64,000 nucleotides of DNA. Origin: Hydractinia symbiolongicarpus (taxonomy: Eukaryota > Cnidaria > Hydrozoa > Anthoathecata > Hydractiniidae). The notes under the pieces are model-generated. The model was given only the letters and a program-made list of their open reading frames with translations. It was not told where the DNA came from and ran no database searches. Each line of letters begins with the position of its first letter. The first letter of the stretch is position 1. Below, piece by piece: positions 43,901-55,666 of this stretch. The stretch covers positions 21,762,001 through 21,826,000 of the forward strand of contig NC_079883.1 of NCBI RefSeq assembly GCF_029227915.1, written 5' to 3'. Both the position numbers and the translations under genes were made by a program.

Positions 43901-45803
43901 TAGGCTGATGATTGACTTAGTTCTGAAACCAACCTCTGTTGGGCAAGTGCTAAACAAGTGTTGGAAGCTTGATTGGTCGATTTGTACTTGAGCTCCGGTG
44001 ATATCTTGTTGGTACATGTTAGTAGAAAGGTTACCCCTCTTCTTTGTGGTTTGTCATAAGAAGGTAGTATTCTCGCCTTGTCTACTACATGTGCTAGAAT
44101 GGGTCGGTAGAGCAATTGTCCAGCAAGCAAGAGATTATGCGTTCATTTCCCACATCATTTTTGCAGCACTTGAGAAGATAATGTGCAAGTTCACTTTACC
44201 AAGATACAATCTCTCTGACAAAATCTGTTCCATGCTATCAGTTACAGAATTACTTCGTTGATTTTATAGTTAGCTAATAAAGAATTTCAATTTAAGGGTT
44301 GACAAGTGCATTGCAATATTTCTTGTTATTATTATAAACTTTTTATAGGACCCAAGAATATTCACAGGGCTACCACTCCTCCTCAAGACTCCTCAAAAAT
44401 TAGATGTTTTAACAACTTTCTCCTCGAATCTCCTTACTTTCAGTTTTTCAAAACTATATGGTACATACAAAGAAATGCTGCGTAAGCACAGCGAAAAATT
44501 ATTCTTTACTCATGACATTAATCTGGACAATGGAATTACTGATACTGTTCTTGAAAGGCCAAATAAAGAAAATTATAAAAGAATATAAAAGTGTAGGAGT
44601 ACAAACTTCACAATAACAGAACAGCTAAAAATACCAATAGCCGCTTTTTAAAGACCTATCTAAAAACATTATTCAAAAGCTTTTGGTCATTATTCATAGT
44701 AATAGCTGTTATCTTGTGCTAAACCACACGTAAATGTTTGCGTAATTTTCACGAGTTATGACAAGTAATATTCGTATTAGGATGTACGCATGAAAATAAA
44801 ATCTCTTTTTGCATGCTATTAAAAGCATTATTCACAGTTTGTCCTAATTTTTAAATTTTAAAATTACAATTCTATTGTAGTAAGTATATACAACATATAT
44901 ATACCACCCTGTTACATTTGAGAGATAATGTAAGGATGTTGAATTCATATTTTAGGACAGTAGGCGTGTTGGAAACTGTAATACCTACAAAATAAGATGT
45001 TAACTAATGTCAATTAGTTGAAACCATACCTCTTTTTAGACATCAACATTAAGGTTTCAACAGTTACAGCGTCTGAAAGTCCTGCTTTTTGCTAATCCAA
45101 ACAAGTCAAAATATGAGCTAAAATCTCAAAATATTTCTTTTGAAAAACCCCCATTGTCAACCACAATGGGGGTTTTTCAACACGTGTCCAACATGTCAAA
45201 GTGAATTTTTAAATTTGGGCCCCTAGATTGGCTAAAAATGCATTTCCCAGTACCATACTGGTAGTTTAAAGAAGACATCAGCATGAGAAAAGAGCTTTAA
45301 TTTAAAGTCGCGCTGCTTGTAAATATGCTTTGAGTGTGTATGTACTTGCCAGTTTAGGAAAAGTTGTTCTCCATAACAATATCACGTATGTATCTTTTTA
45401 ATAATAATGTATTCGCTGTTAGATTTTTATGTTGGCTGGTACATTTGGACTGCGTGAGTTTACTGATCTGCGTGTTAAAAAGAGAGAAGAATCGAGTCGA
45501 TTACTGACAACTGAAGAAGCCAAAAAATTTCGAAAGTCTGAACAGTCAGAATCTTTAGAAGACCTTTATAAGGTACGTACCTGATGCGTTGCAATAAAAA
45601 ACGTCTTACCTATACGTATTTCTTATATAGCATATTTACATCAGTATAACGAAGAAAAGTTTCTGTGATTGTGCTGGATCCACTTTATTTAGGATATGAA
45701 AGAGGATGTTAAAATAGACGAGTGGGAAAACATACGTGGTCCACGAATATGGGAAGAGGATACTTTGAAAATTTTACCAACCTATCACAAGGAAGAAACA
45801 TAA
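40950..45803 (+). CDS. COX16: Cytochrome c oxidase assembly protein COX16, 3 exons
   Basis: COX16 is a small inner-mitochondrial-membrane protein needed to assemble complex IV, acting with copper-delivery factors for COX1/COX2. Coding exons: 40950-41009 (20 codons), 45423-45572, 45693-45803. They sum to 321 nt, 106 aa, the same length I recall for human COX16. The N terminus (LKYGAPMM, then IFMLAGTFGLREF) matches the family's short matrix-facing stretch and single membrane span. The C-terminal WENIRGPRIWEE is the family's most conserved block. All three exons join in phase 0. Intron 1 is 4.4 kb and contains SINE copies, a duplicated GC-rich block and a perfect hairpin. Confidence 0.93.
41483..41571. 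repeat. 44-bp tandem duplication
   Basis: A unit of C-rich sequence followed by TTTACAATTAGCTGCCGAAG and AGTAATGGCTGAC occurs twice in a row with almost no difference. It is either a recent duplication or an assembly artefact. It lies in COX16 intron 1. Confidence 0.85.
43813..44270 (+). mobile_element. SINE body duplicated; second copy with tRNA-like head
   Basis: The second copy begins with a tRNA-like head at about 44094-44152 (GGGTCGGTAGAGCAATTG as A box, GCGTTCATTTCCC as B-box-like), followed by CATCATTTTTGCAGCACTTG and AATGTGCAAG. The same body, without a head, appears at 43813-43868 (CATCTTTGCAGCACTTGG, AATGTGCAGG). These are probably two SINE copies of one family inside COX16 intron 1. 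Confidence 0.5.
45140..45180. repeat. Perfect 18-bp stem hairpin in COX16 intron 1
   Basis: TTGAAAAACCCCCATTGT at 45140-45157 pairs perfectly with ACAATGGGGGTTTTTCAA at 45163-45180 across a 5-nt loop. It may be a palindromic mini-element; the stem is shorter than a typical animal microRNA precursor. Confidence 0.85.
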
Positions 45804-47519
45804 GAAATAAATATAGGTGTGTTTGTTTGGCGAAAAGAATGCAGATGGTAAAGAAGGAACATTTGTTAATGGTTAAGAGGCTTAGATAATGTGGGCCGCA
45901 TATTAAGGCGACGTATGCGACTGCTTGTGAAATGATACGAAACTCTTCTATAAAGACTAAGTACCAGTCCTCAATGTTAACTTTTAAAAAATTTTTAATG
46001 CTTTACAATTTCTATTTACTCTAATAATTATAATTTTTATCAAAGATAACCTATATAAACTACAAAAAATGAAAACACTGCAAACGCTCAGAGATCTCCA
46101 TTCTAGTAGTCATAGCATTTTAGTCGATCCAGAGGTCTAATAATAAGAAATTTGGTTCTTCCACTTTAAACCCAGTCCGTCGACCCTTGATTCAATATTT
46201 GAGTTATTTTTATTGTGATAGCGTATAAAGTTTGAGCAGTTTAAAAGATGAATGTGCCTTAAAGTCCTCGTCAAACTCTTTAAAATTTCTTGGATATTCA
46301 GGGAATTAAGGGGAATTTGAAGCTTTCTGTTTGTAACTAAATTCTATTGTAACTATTCTTTGTTCATTTTTTAGAAGACATGAAATAAGTAATGGAATTT
46401 AGCAGAAAAGAATATTTTAACAATCATTTTTTAAAATTTTTATCTTGTCTGAATAAAGGATTCTACAGAATTCAAATGAAGGAAGGACATAATTTATTTG
46501 AGCATGCGCAGTTTCTGTTTTGATTTTACTTCAAAAATTTGGCTTCGCCGAAAAGAAGCAGTTCGTTCTCTTTCCTTGCAAAATTTTCGCTGTAACTGAT
46601 CAAAATTCATATTTAGGTAAGAAGGCAAAAAACGTTTCGTACCAATTTCGTCATTCACAACTTTTTCTTGTCAAAAATTTGCGCAGAAAAAAACCCCTTC
46701 TTACTTCTTTGGTGTTAGTTTAATTTAGCCTTTATGTTTCTGTCTTTCTTCACCTTCTGACATGCTCGAACGATCGAAAGAGAGGTCCCTCTTTAAAACG
46801 AGGTTGTTGTTAGATGTTTCTTTACCATTGGAAAAATTGCCCAAGTTTTGACTCGGCGACTAATATTTTGTGCTGACTAGAAATAGTTTTAACGACAATC
46901 CATCGGCCTAAAAATGAGAAACCTCGCATTGAATTATATTCAGTTTAACTTTTTTTAATTAGGGTAAGTATATTAAAAGATGATTTTATATACACTCAAG
47001 ATGTAGTTCTCAAATTAGAAGGCAAAAAATGACCAAACTCTGTGCATGTGGCAAATATTTTTGCCGACCTTTTTCTACGCCGACTTATTTTTACCGATAG
47101 GTTTTAGCATGAAACGTTTATTTAACGGATGCGAGTTTATTGAATTTTCCGGCTCATTTGAGCACGCGTCCAATATTTATTTACGGTATTTTACAACATC
47201 AGGTTATAACAAGCAACCTGGAAATCTTAGAAATCCAGGAATTACATTGAATATTATATGACATAGGCTCTCTATTTTAAATTCTTTCTATTAGAATTTT
47301 GGGTAATGTTTTCCTGAAAGATAGATGTGCAATTTTACATGCGTAGAACGTCAAGTTTTGTCAGGGTGTTGAAAAATTGTCGCTCAGACGTCGAAAGAAG
47401 ACTGACGCTATCCTAAATGAAGCCATGACATTGCGGCTTTATCAGTGGAAAAAAATTATTTTATGTTAGACCTTTTCTCGTTTTCTCTTGAATCAAATAT
47501 CCATTGAAAGTCTTTACAC
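45804..47519. other. COX16 to SAXO5-like intergenic region
   Basis: No gene is evident. The first part is the presumed COX16 3' UTR. Short open frames near 46520-46723 and 47046-47261 have no recognisable domain. The last 300 bp presumably hold the promoter of the next gene. Confidence 0.4.
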
Positions 47520-50108
47520 ATGACTAGCGAAGTAAGCCGAATATATGGTCCGCATCGTGAAGTTACATGGCAACGTTACAAAGAGGCCTGCACAAAGGAC
47601 AGTGTAAGAGAAGCGTTAAACAATGGTGAGTATGGAGGTGACAAAGAGTTGGTTTGGATCACATCAACGAAAGAATCTTATCAAGTGAGCCTTTGGTTTC
47701 ATTCCCTTGTTTTTCTTCTCGAACTAAGAAGCTGAACTTTTTTAGTTTTTTTTATAGGGCAAAACGAAAAAAGTTGATGTTGTTGAGAACAACCAATCAA
47801 GAGTGAGTAAATTCCATCGTTATCGACATAATTTGTGGAAAGCATTCCTATGACTGTAAAAAGACACATGTTCCGTGTTCACACTTGTCAATATAATGTA
47901 ATTATCGGAGCGTTTTCTTTAGGATGCAACAAACTTTATGTTGGGATTTGACAAGCCAAATTATCTAACAACCAATCAGGACTACAAACAGCATCCGGGG
48001 GTTAAAACAATTAATTATCAACAAACTGACCATACCACTCACATTGCTGTACGTATTTTTACATATTCGTCTCCAACACATTCCTTTTCTTGTTCAGAAA
48101 AATGACTTTGTGGTGGAGTATTCAATGTCGGAGAAAGAACCACTTCATCTCCAGGACTCTTCTTTTACTGATCGGGAGATAACAAAAAGAAAAAGTACTC
48201 TGAAAACCAGGTTGTTCGCCAAAATAGCAATTAGAATATCAGATAAATCGATCTCTAGCAGCACTCTCATTGATGACACTAATACCAAAACTTCTCGTGG
48301 GTAAATTATTGTAAAGAAATTATATAATTCATTGTTGTGGGAAAATTTAAACTTCGCAAAATACGTTCATATTTCTATTGCGCGAAAATCAACTCTTGAT
48401 TGTCTTTGCTGCGCGAAAATTCGCTTTTTTAATTAATTTTCAAATTTTTTTAGGACTTCTCTCCGAAATACAGTGATAAACATAGTTCACTAGATCCATC
48501 TGAGTATCAACTTAGTTTCCAAGCCTATGCAATAGAGCAACGCCCAGTGCCGAAAAGCTTGAAGGAAAGACGCAAACACACAAATGATTTGAGGGAAACG
48601 CACTTTACGTTGGGCGATAGCAGCTGTCCCAAGACATCCGAAACAAAACATTCTTTCGGCGAGATAACAAGTGCTGTTCCCGTTTTTGAAATACAAAAGT
48701 CAAACGCTTTGGAAACGTATGCGTCAAAAGTATTCAGATCCGGTGATTGGAACCATACCGACAGAAGTCTGGTAAAGGCTGGAGTAACGCATCAAGATTT
48801 TCATCCGCATCACTTACACGAACAAAAAGAGACATTGCCTAATACATTAAACCATCGTGGCACACACTTTAATCTGGGAAGTGCTTCGGATAAAAATAAC
48901 TCTGTATACCAAAAAGATTTTACGCTTTCAACAGAAAGAAAAACAACAAAGCCATCTTTTGAAGGCACACCACCTCCTGCTAAACTTCTCGCAAGCGATT
49001 ACAGCACAGCTTTTGTTACGACACAGCAGGATTTTTATAGGGATAGACAACTGGATGCTTTAGAGTTGCGAAAACAAAGGCAACTCGCTGTGGAAAAAGT
49101 GAGACAACGTCATCAACAAAAAGCTGTGCCCTTATCACCGCAACATAGAGGAAGTTTAGTATCTACATCCGAAAAGGCAATATCGATGACTGCGTCGGAT
49201 TTCCCTAAACATTTAGTTCAGCTAGATGACTCGAAAATGCCAATTATTTCCGTTTACAACCATCTGAGTAGCAACAATGAAAACAACACTAATATTTCAG
49301 AAGCAAAAGCTTGCTTCACGCCACATAAGAATGTGTCTACAGCATTGCGTGACGAGTGTCAAACGAGAAGACGGGATAATAAATCAACACATTTTTTGTT
49401 TGGTACGGATAGCATACACGAGAATCAGTCGGAACAGTGTTCACAATATCGTGTACCTTTGCCTGTTGATCCGACATTACAAGCTGCCGGTAAGGGTTTA
49501 CCGCAGGGAAAAATATATTCACACGTGTATCCATGCCTACAGGCACTAGAGGTGGAAAACAGAAGAAAAGGCTATGCGTCTAAATTAGAGAGTGAAAGCA
49601 TGCGCTGTGAAAAGCTTCCTTCGTCCGTAATGAAGCAAGATTTCAAAGATTTACAACTGTAAGTACGTTAGCTTTTAAAGCGTAATAGGATCCATCCTAT
49701 CCAGGCTAAAAAGGTGCTTGACCCGCCTAAAGTTTCTCTAAAAAACGTTTTTCATTTTTAGTCACACACCTAAGCTAACAAATGAACATGTGTCACCACC
49801 ACTGGTCAATAGCCACTATTTTCACATGGACCATCAATTTTCAGGTAGGACCCAATCTCGTCACCATGTCTTCTACTCGCTTCTCTTAAAGCTTTTCATA
49901 GAAAATCCCGAAATCGAGGTAGTAAAGTTTCCGGTTGCCATAAGGTTTTAATATTGCGGAAGTTTTAACTTGTAAAAACGGATACGCGATATAACAATTT
50001 TCCTTTTTTGCTCCTGTAGGAACGCAAATGTCAACAACTCAGATGGATTTTAAAGCACCAGATATGCATTTTGATTACCTGTCCGATCAAAATACACTGC
50101 ATTTGTAA
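47520..50108 (+). CDS. Candidate axonemal microtubule protein (SAXO5/TEX45-like), about 601 aa
   Basis: The function is inferred: proteins of this style line cilium or sperm doublet microtubules. Proposed exons: 47520-47684, 47758-47802, 47923-48048, 48098-48210, 48474-49658, 49762-49844, 50020-50108, total 1806 nt. The protein has four spaced T-[NH]-F-x-[LF]-G motifs (TNFMLG, THFTLG, THFNLG, THFLFG). Between them are recurrent DF/DY motifs (NQDYKQHP, HQDFHPHH, QKDFTLS, QQDFYRD, KQDFKDL, QMDFKAPD), a layout I associate with TEX45/SAXO5. There is no membrane segment. The fourth/fifth exon junction is uncertain. The strongest-looking acceptor (48453/48454) gives the wrong phase, so I used the AG before 48474. 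Exon 4 could also end elsewhere. The gene is real; the family name is tentative. Confidence 0.62.
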
Positions 50109-51560
50109 CTAGTATCACACCAAAATAAACAACTTTTTGTGAAACTTAACTCTCCTCTCCTCACATCATTTATGAAACTTTATTTCTGAAAACTTTTTAT
50201 CTTTTGTTATTCGCGGAAGTTTTTGTCTGCCACATTGAATGGTTTCTTTATTGACGAAGGTACTATTCAAAAGATTCGCGAAAGTTTGTACACTTTAGAC
50301 AGAGCAGTGGAAAACCTCTCAGGGAAGGTCACCAAGAGAGGACATTGTTAACCTTTTCTCAAATAGCGTTTGAATAGCATTACTTTTCCGCTATTAAAAA
50401 GGGGAAACTCATAGTTGAAAAATCGTAGCAATATTCCTTTACTTCCGGAAATGGGCTGCTATTTCGGTGCGTGAACTTGTATAGAGTGAATTCAAAAAAA
50501 TCGCAAAAAATAATCTGTTGAGGTCAACTTTTTCGCGGCTGCATTGAAGAAAATATATTTCCACCCAGCAGGTACGTCCGGAAAGTCGAATCTTTTTATT
50601 TTAGCCTTATCCAAAACGTTTTTGTCTATTTATATGACGACGACCAAAAAGGGGTGCTTCAAAGAAAAAGAAAATGGGAAACCTCAAGTGCTCAAACAAG
50701 GTATTGAACAAAAGACCTCATGCTGCTCGATCACAAATACTATTTCGTGACATTTAAAATAAAATATATCGAGATTAAAACTTTCAATGTCATAATCTCC
50801 TTGAGGTCTTATTGCTGCAACATCTCCAGCAATTTCTTCGTTCAAACTGTTTGATTATTGCTACAAAATTCATGATAGAGGATATTAATTTGGGACTTAT
50901 CTTCGTCTCGCGTGACAGGTGTCTCTTGTTGTTCGCCATCTTGAGTTATTAATCAAAAGTATTCGCAGTTTCCTAGAAATCTAACGAAATAATATTCCGC
51001 GAAATATCACTGGCATTCTATATGCGATTTTTATCAAGTAAATGAACCAATTTTTACCCCTAGGAAACAACACTATCTAAACCGGGGGTAAAAGGGTATT
51101 ATTTTTAATCATTACGGGCCGCATTAATAAGAAATATACCCCCGTTTTGCGATTTTTTCAAGTTAGTAAGTTTTAGTGCAACGCCACGACTTAGGAGAGC
51201 AAATGCATGAGTTGTAAGAAATTTGTGCCGTGGACAGCCATAGTCATTCGCACAAGCGTATTATAACATAGGATAAAATGTGTGCACTGACGCGTGCCCA
51301 TCACAATAAATAGTAAGTCATTTCTGCATCGTGTAATAACGTGTCTGCTGGGAAGAGGAGCTGATTCAGCTTCTTGAGTTGAGTAAAATTTGTTATTGTT
51401 TTAGAAATTTTTAAAATTGTTTTATAAGCTTTAGAGGACTTTTTAAGCACTTTCCAGATTAAAGAACCGGTAGCTTTTATACGTCATTCACGTCGATTAT
51501 TTTTCAAAATAACTGCATTGATGTGATCCAGAAAGTGTAATAAATACTTTGTTGAGTTAA
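50109..51560. other. 3' flank of the SAXO5-like gene
   Basis: I see no gene or clear repeat. There are short open frames without domains. The region ends at the TTAA target site of the next mobile element. Confidence 0.4.
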
Positions 51561-53575
51561 GGTGGTTCCCCAAGAAAAATTTTTAAATTTCAAGAATTGT
51601 CATTTAGCTGTTTTCTGACAGCAAATTCATCTTAGAATACGGCAACCTCGTCTCCAGGGTCTTGTGGCCCCTGAGCCGTTATAACGGAGTGGCTATCAGC
51701 TTCATCAACAAGGCAAAATGCCCTGGGAACGAGGTTGAGAATACCTTGACAAGTAGTGCTTATGACAAATTTAGGTTTTTTCGCGCATTCTGCCACTTTT
51801 TCCCAACCTCGTTTCCAGGGAAATTTTTCGCTTTTTTGATATCCCCGAGACGGCGCGAAGAAATGACCCTGGCCCAGGCTGGTTAAAATCAGCACGATTC
51901 GTGCTGATTTTTAATTTATTCAAAATTTGGTCATTCTGTTAAAAATTGCATGCGGACTGCCGAGAACACCGTATTGCTATAATTCATGCAAAACAATCTT
52001 GGATCGAAATCATGGATAGAGTTTTATTTTTAATCAGAAACAAGTTAGTTAAAGTGTTTTGAGTTTTTGCTTAAAGAAAACATGATTGCAGTGTTGCCTT
52101 CGCTTTTTTTGGCTACATACAAATTTTAAATATATATTTACTTTAAAGTTTTCAGCCATCTATAGCTAGCTAGCAAAGGTCCAAGACGTACTTTTGTAGC
52201 TACAAAGGTTGTGCAAATCAAGTTAGCTAGCTATACACTTTTTTAATTATGATTTTTAGCTATTTTTATTTCATATTATAGTTAAAAGTGAAAGTACTTT
52301 TAGCTAGCTTTTAAGCCACAGAGAGTTTTGTGATTAGAATTACTGAAGATGCCTATTATTATTTTATTATTGAAATTATTTACCCAGGATAGCCTTTTCA
52401 GTTCCTGTTAGTACTGCTATCAACAAGACAATAATGGAATTAGCTAACTCCATTTTTGTCTTGCGGGCAGCTTATTGCTGAGTGAACCTCTATAAACCTA
52501 GGCTTTATCACGCCGGCATTATAGTGGCATGGTGTAGCTATATATTATACTAGTATTGAGTCATCAACGTAACCATGTGTCAGTCAGATACAGATCAGAT
52601 ATATACGTTTTGACGTATATAATGACTGTCTCATTTTGTCTGTTGTCGTAACGTGCATATACACCTAAATTTCTTTTCGCCGTCCGAGATTGTCAGAAAG
52701 AGAAAAATGGGCCTGGAGACGAGGTTGACTTTTTTCAACCAACCGCAAATATAAGTGCATAGCAACGCCCATAGCAACCATTTTCGCATTTTAGACAGCT
52801 TTTTTGCCCCTGCGTCGATGTTTAATTTCTTGATACTTTAGGGCCTCCTAAGACAATATATGACAAGCATTCAGAAAGCTGTCTTAACGACGCACCCTCC
52901 GAAGTGAACTCATCAGAGTTTACTCCTCATCAATTAGACCTAAAACTTAAGGTTTTAGGTATTTGGTGCTTTTCAGGTCTAAATAGTGCTGGCGTACACC
53001 TGTTGTCGATCCACAAGTCAAGAATGTCCATAAAACAATCTTTAAAAAGTTTTTTTCCGTTTAAGTTCGGAATCCACGCGAAACAAGAATTCTCAGGATC
53101 GAAGCATCCACGCTTTACAATATCTTCTGTGGATGCAGGCATTAGCACCACCTAGTGTTTAAATGAAGCCGATTTTCAAATCGAAGTTTTGTTTTCCAGT
53201 TATTTTGTCGAAATATTGCCCGTTTCGCCCTGTTTTAGCTTTTCTGTCGCCCAAAAAATACCGCATCAGTTCTCTAGAAGACGAGTCAGCCTTGCGAAAA
53301 TGCGCTTCACTCAATCCATACACGTGACCCTTGAGGAACAAAAGCGGCAAAAAAGGCGCTTGAAATAATGCATGTTTTTCAGTTATTTGGTTAGGCGTCG
53401 AGCAGCAAAATGTTATATTTTGCCTATACTTCTTTTAGCAACGGGTAACCATGGCAACCAACCAATGAAATTTTTGACTTAATTTTGTCGTAACGTCACA
53501 TTCTATGATATCCTCATCAAGTATCTTTAGAAAAGACAATCCTCTGCGATATAGTTTTTTTCTAGGGGAACCACC
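51561..53575. mobile_element. 2.0-kb TTAA-flanked non-autonomous DNA transposon
   Basis: GGTGGTTCCCCAAGAAAAA at the left and, inverted, TTTTTCTAGGGGAACCACC at the right are each flanked outside by TTAA (51557-51560 and 53576-53579). A TTAA duplication is typical of piggyBac and Kolobok elements; without a transposase I cannot choose between them. A second inverted-repeat element (51643-52727) sits inside, so this one is older. Open frames of 70-80 codons on both strands near 52904-53155 show no recognisable domain. Confidence 0.75.
51643..52727. mobile_element. Nested element with CAACCTCGTCTCCAGG ends
   Basis: CAACCTCGTCTCCAGG at 51643-51658 is matched by its perfect reverse complement at 52712-52727. 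Two more copies of the end sequence lie inside: inverted at 51721-51737 (CCCTGGGAACGAGGTTG) and direct at 51804-51820 (CAACCTCGTTTCCAGGG). A smaller element, 51643-51737, may therefore be embedded or tandemly joined. There is no transposase. Confidence 0.65.
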
Positions 53576-53799
53576 TTAAGAAATATGTCAATTTCTCGAA
53601 CTACTGTTACACAGGCTACTTTTGAATTTACCAGCACACTTTAAGCGATTGTAAGCTTAAAAAAGTGCTGGTACCGATGCACTATTGTTTGGATCAGCTA
53701 ATGTCTTTGCAGATTTAATCGTTAAATCGGATGTTTTATGGATCTACTTTGGTCGACATAGCTATACTTGCATTAATGTGTGATGCACGTTGTTCAATC

Positions 53800-54170
53800 C
53801 CTCCTCCAGGGAACCAGGTGCTTTTATGCCAAAACCAGAAAGCGAATTCCACTTAATGAGTGACGATGATGATTCAGAATCCTCTGACACAGATGGTGTT
53901 GAGTACGAACAAAGTGATGTTCGTTCTGATATTTCTTCTGGCGATTCAACAACTGATAAAGATTAAGGAATATGTACAAAATGATACACAAAAAAGAATA
54001 TACATTATCGAAAAAAAATTATTCAATTCTTCTTTCTTTTTTTCCTTGGACTTTTTTTATACTCCTTTATAAGTGCACCCGTGGATAAGCGCACACTCAG
54101 ATAAGCGCATCAACATCTTATCACCACTGATAAGCGCTGCGCTTGATTTCGGCATTTTACGGTATATGAT
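53800..54170 (+). mobile_element. Possible 3' fragment of another pogo/jerky-type element
   Basis: An open frame (about 53811-53966) reads AFMPKPESEFHLMSDDDDSE and ends in an acidic Ser/Asp-rich tail. It is followed by GATAAGCGCA blocks in both orientations (54080-54145) and ends near TTTTACGGTAT. An acidic transposase C terminus followed by repeated subterminal motifs fits a truncated pogo-like element, but no left end or catalytic motif is present. Confidence 0.35.
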
Positions 54171-54767
54171 TAAACGGTAACATTTGATTTATTAAATCCA
54201 GGGCCTACCACACGTTATTAGTGTGTTCCACTTTTCCTTTTTTTTTAAAAAAAATAGCTAAAAACTTTGCATATAAAGAAGATAAGGTGTCAAATGTGCA
54301 ACATAACGTTACTCTGTGATGCGGGCTGCTATTAGTGTATAGCATCGCCTAATAAATTGCAGGTTTTGCTTACTTATATGCAGATTTGCTAAACACAGAC
54401 TTTTAAATATCTCTTTTTCAGAACTGACAACCATCAGCATTTTCCTAACATGTTGAGCAAAGGAGTAAGTTTCGAATGCCTAAAAACTAAAATATTCGGA
54501 TGTTAATACAGTGGAATCCCCCTAAAGCGGACACCCTATAAAGCGGACAGCCCTCTAAAGCGGACAAAAATTTTTGCACCGGCAGAATTTAGGTCAAACT
54601 CTCATAAAAAAATCTCTATAAAGCGGACGATTATAAAGCGGACACTCTATAAAGCGGACAAAAATCTTTGCACCAAATGACAGTTTCCCTTATAAACACT
54701 CCCTATAAAGCGGACAATGGAAAAATAACGAGATGAAATGTCACTTTTTCTTAAAATTTAAACCATT

Positions 54768-55346
54768 TTACTTAGTACATCTTTGAGTTTTGTTATTTAC
54801 CGAGTCCAACACTTTCCTTATATTTTTCTCGGCCCACTCAACTGCCTTTTCAACACCAATTAATTGATACTGGGCAGGAATTTCTAGTCCGTAGCCAGCA
54901 CCACGGTTCACTCGCTTCCCAGTCACTTTACATCCGATGGTACAGTTAGGAAGCGACATGAATTTGTTGAATAGTTTGCTAAGGTTTTTAGGGACGTGCC
55001 CAACTACTTTATCGTCATCTGTAACAGCTACAGCAAACTTGTCATGTTCGTTATCTTCTTCCGCTTTTAAACAAAAATTCTCTTCTCCGACTTTTGGGCT
55101 CCATATGTCCATGTAAGCATGGTATCCACGGATAAACGAGTCGAAGCGATATTCTTTCTGTTTTATAAGGATAATCTCAATCTGTTGGTCAATGTTTTTG
55201 AGAAGCATCTCATTTAGTTGAACGTTCGACATATCTGTGTTCTCTTCAGCTTCTTTAACTTTAAAATAGCATTCGAATCGTGAAGACATTGCAGCGTAAA
55301 ATTTTAAACTGGAAAGAATTTCGAATTTTGAATTTCTAATGCACAT
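54768..55346 (-). CDS. HIRAN-domain protein carried by the pogo element, 192 aa
   Basis: An intact ORF opposite to the transposase, wholly inside the inverted ends. Residues about 70-165 look like a HIRAN domain: FIRGYHAYMDIWSPKVGEE, then LKAEEDNEHDKFAVAV, VVGHVPKNLSKLF and GCKVTGKRV. These match the family pattern of a G-x-x-Y-start strand, E-x-x-N-x-x-D-x-x-A-V and V-GHVP-x-L-S. In HLTF and Rad5, HIRAN binds 3' single-stranded DNA ends at forks; what this copy binds is unknown. The first ATG (55346) is 5 nt from the transposase ATG (55352). Met20 (codon at 55289-55287) would leave about 60 bp for a shared promoter. The ORF has no introns. The HIRAN call rests on recalled family features. 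Confidence 0.7.
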   Translation of the reverse strand: MCIRNSKFEILSSLKFYAAMSSRFECYFKVKEAEENTDMSNVQLNEMLLKNIDQQIEIILIKQKEYRFDSFIRGYHAYMDIWSPKVGEENFCLKAEEDNEHDKFAVAVTDDDKVVGHVPKNLSKLFNKFMSLPNCTIGCKVTGKRVNRGAGYGLEIPAQYQLIGVEKAVEWAEKNIRKVLDSVNNKTQRCTK

Positions 55347-55351
55347 TCAAC

Positions 55352-55666
55352 ATGGCAATGTCGAAGCAGCAGCTTGCTGGTAAACTAGCGAAGAAAACTT
55401 TATCATTAGATGATAAGATCAAGTTTTTGGATTTCGCCAAAAAAAATCCAGAACTTGGATGTAGAAAACTAGCAGACATTTACAAGATTGGAAAGACAGC
55501 CGCAGCAAATATTTTAAGAGACGAAAAGAAAATTCGTGAACAACATGAAATTTTTCGTGAGAAAACAAAAAAACGTAACCGCCATGGCAAGTATCACAAG
55601 ATAAATGAGATCTTATTCGAATGGTACAAAAGATGTTGCGCTTCTAACATCTCCCTAATGGTGTAA
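55352..55666 (+). pseudogene. Pogo transposase, N-terminal part (before frameshift)
   Basis: 104 codons from ATG 55352. Residues about 15-60 form a psq/CENP-B-type helix-turn-helix (LSLDDKIKFLDFAKKN, GCRKLADIYKIGKTAAANIL) that binds the transposon ends. A Lys/Arg-rich stretch and the start of the second CENPB-type domain (FEWYKRCC) follow. The frame ends at TAA 55664-55666, and the remainder of the protein continues in another frame from 55666. A single missing base in the C run near 55650 explains the break. Without it the two parts would form one protein of about 535 aa, normal for pogo/Tigger. Confidence 0.85.

Noticed and set aside
43652-43903. 83-codon frame in COX16 intron 1
   Set aside because: It overlaps the headless SINE copy and has no family resemblance.
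48490-49549. Other-frame and opposite-strand frames within the long SAXO5-like exon
   Set aside because: They are shadows of the 1185-nt coding exon, which carries the THF-LG and DF motifs.
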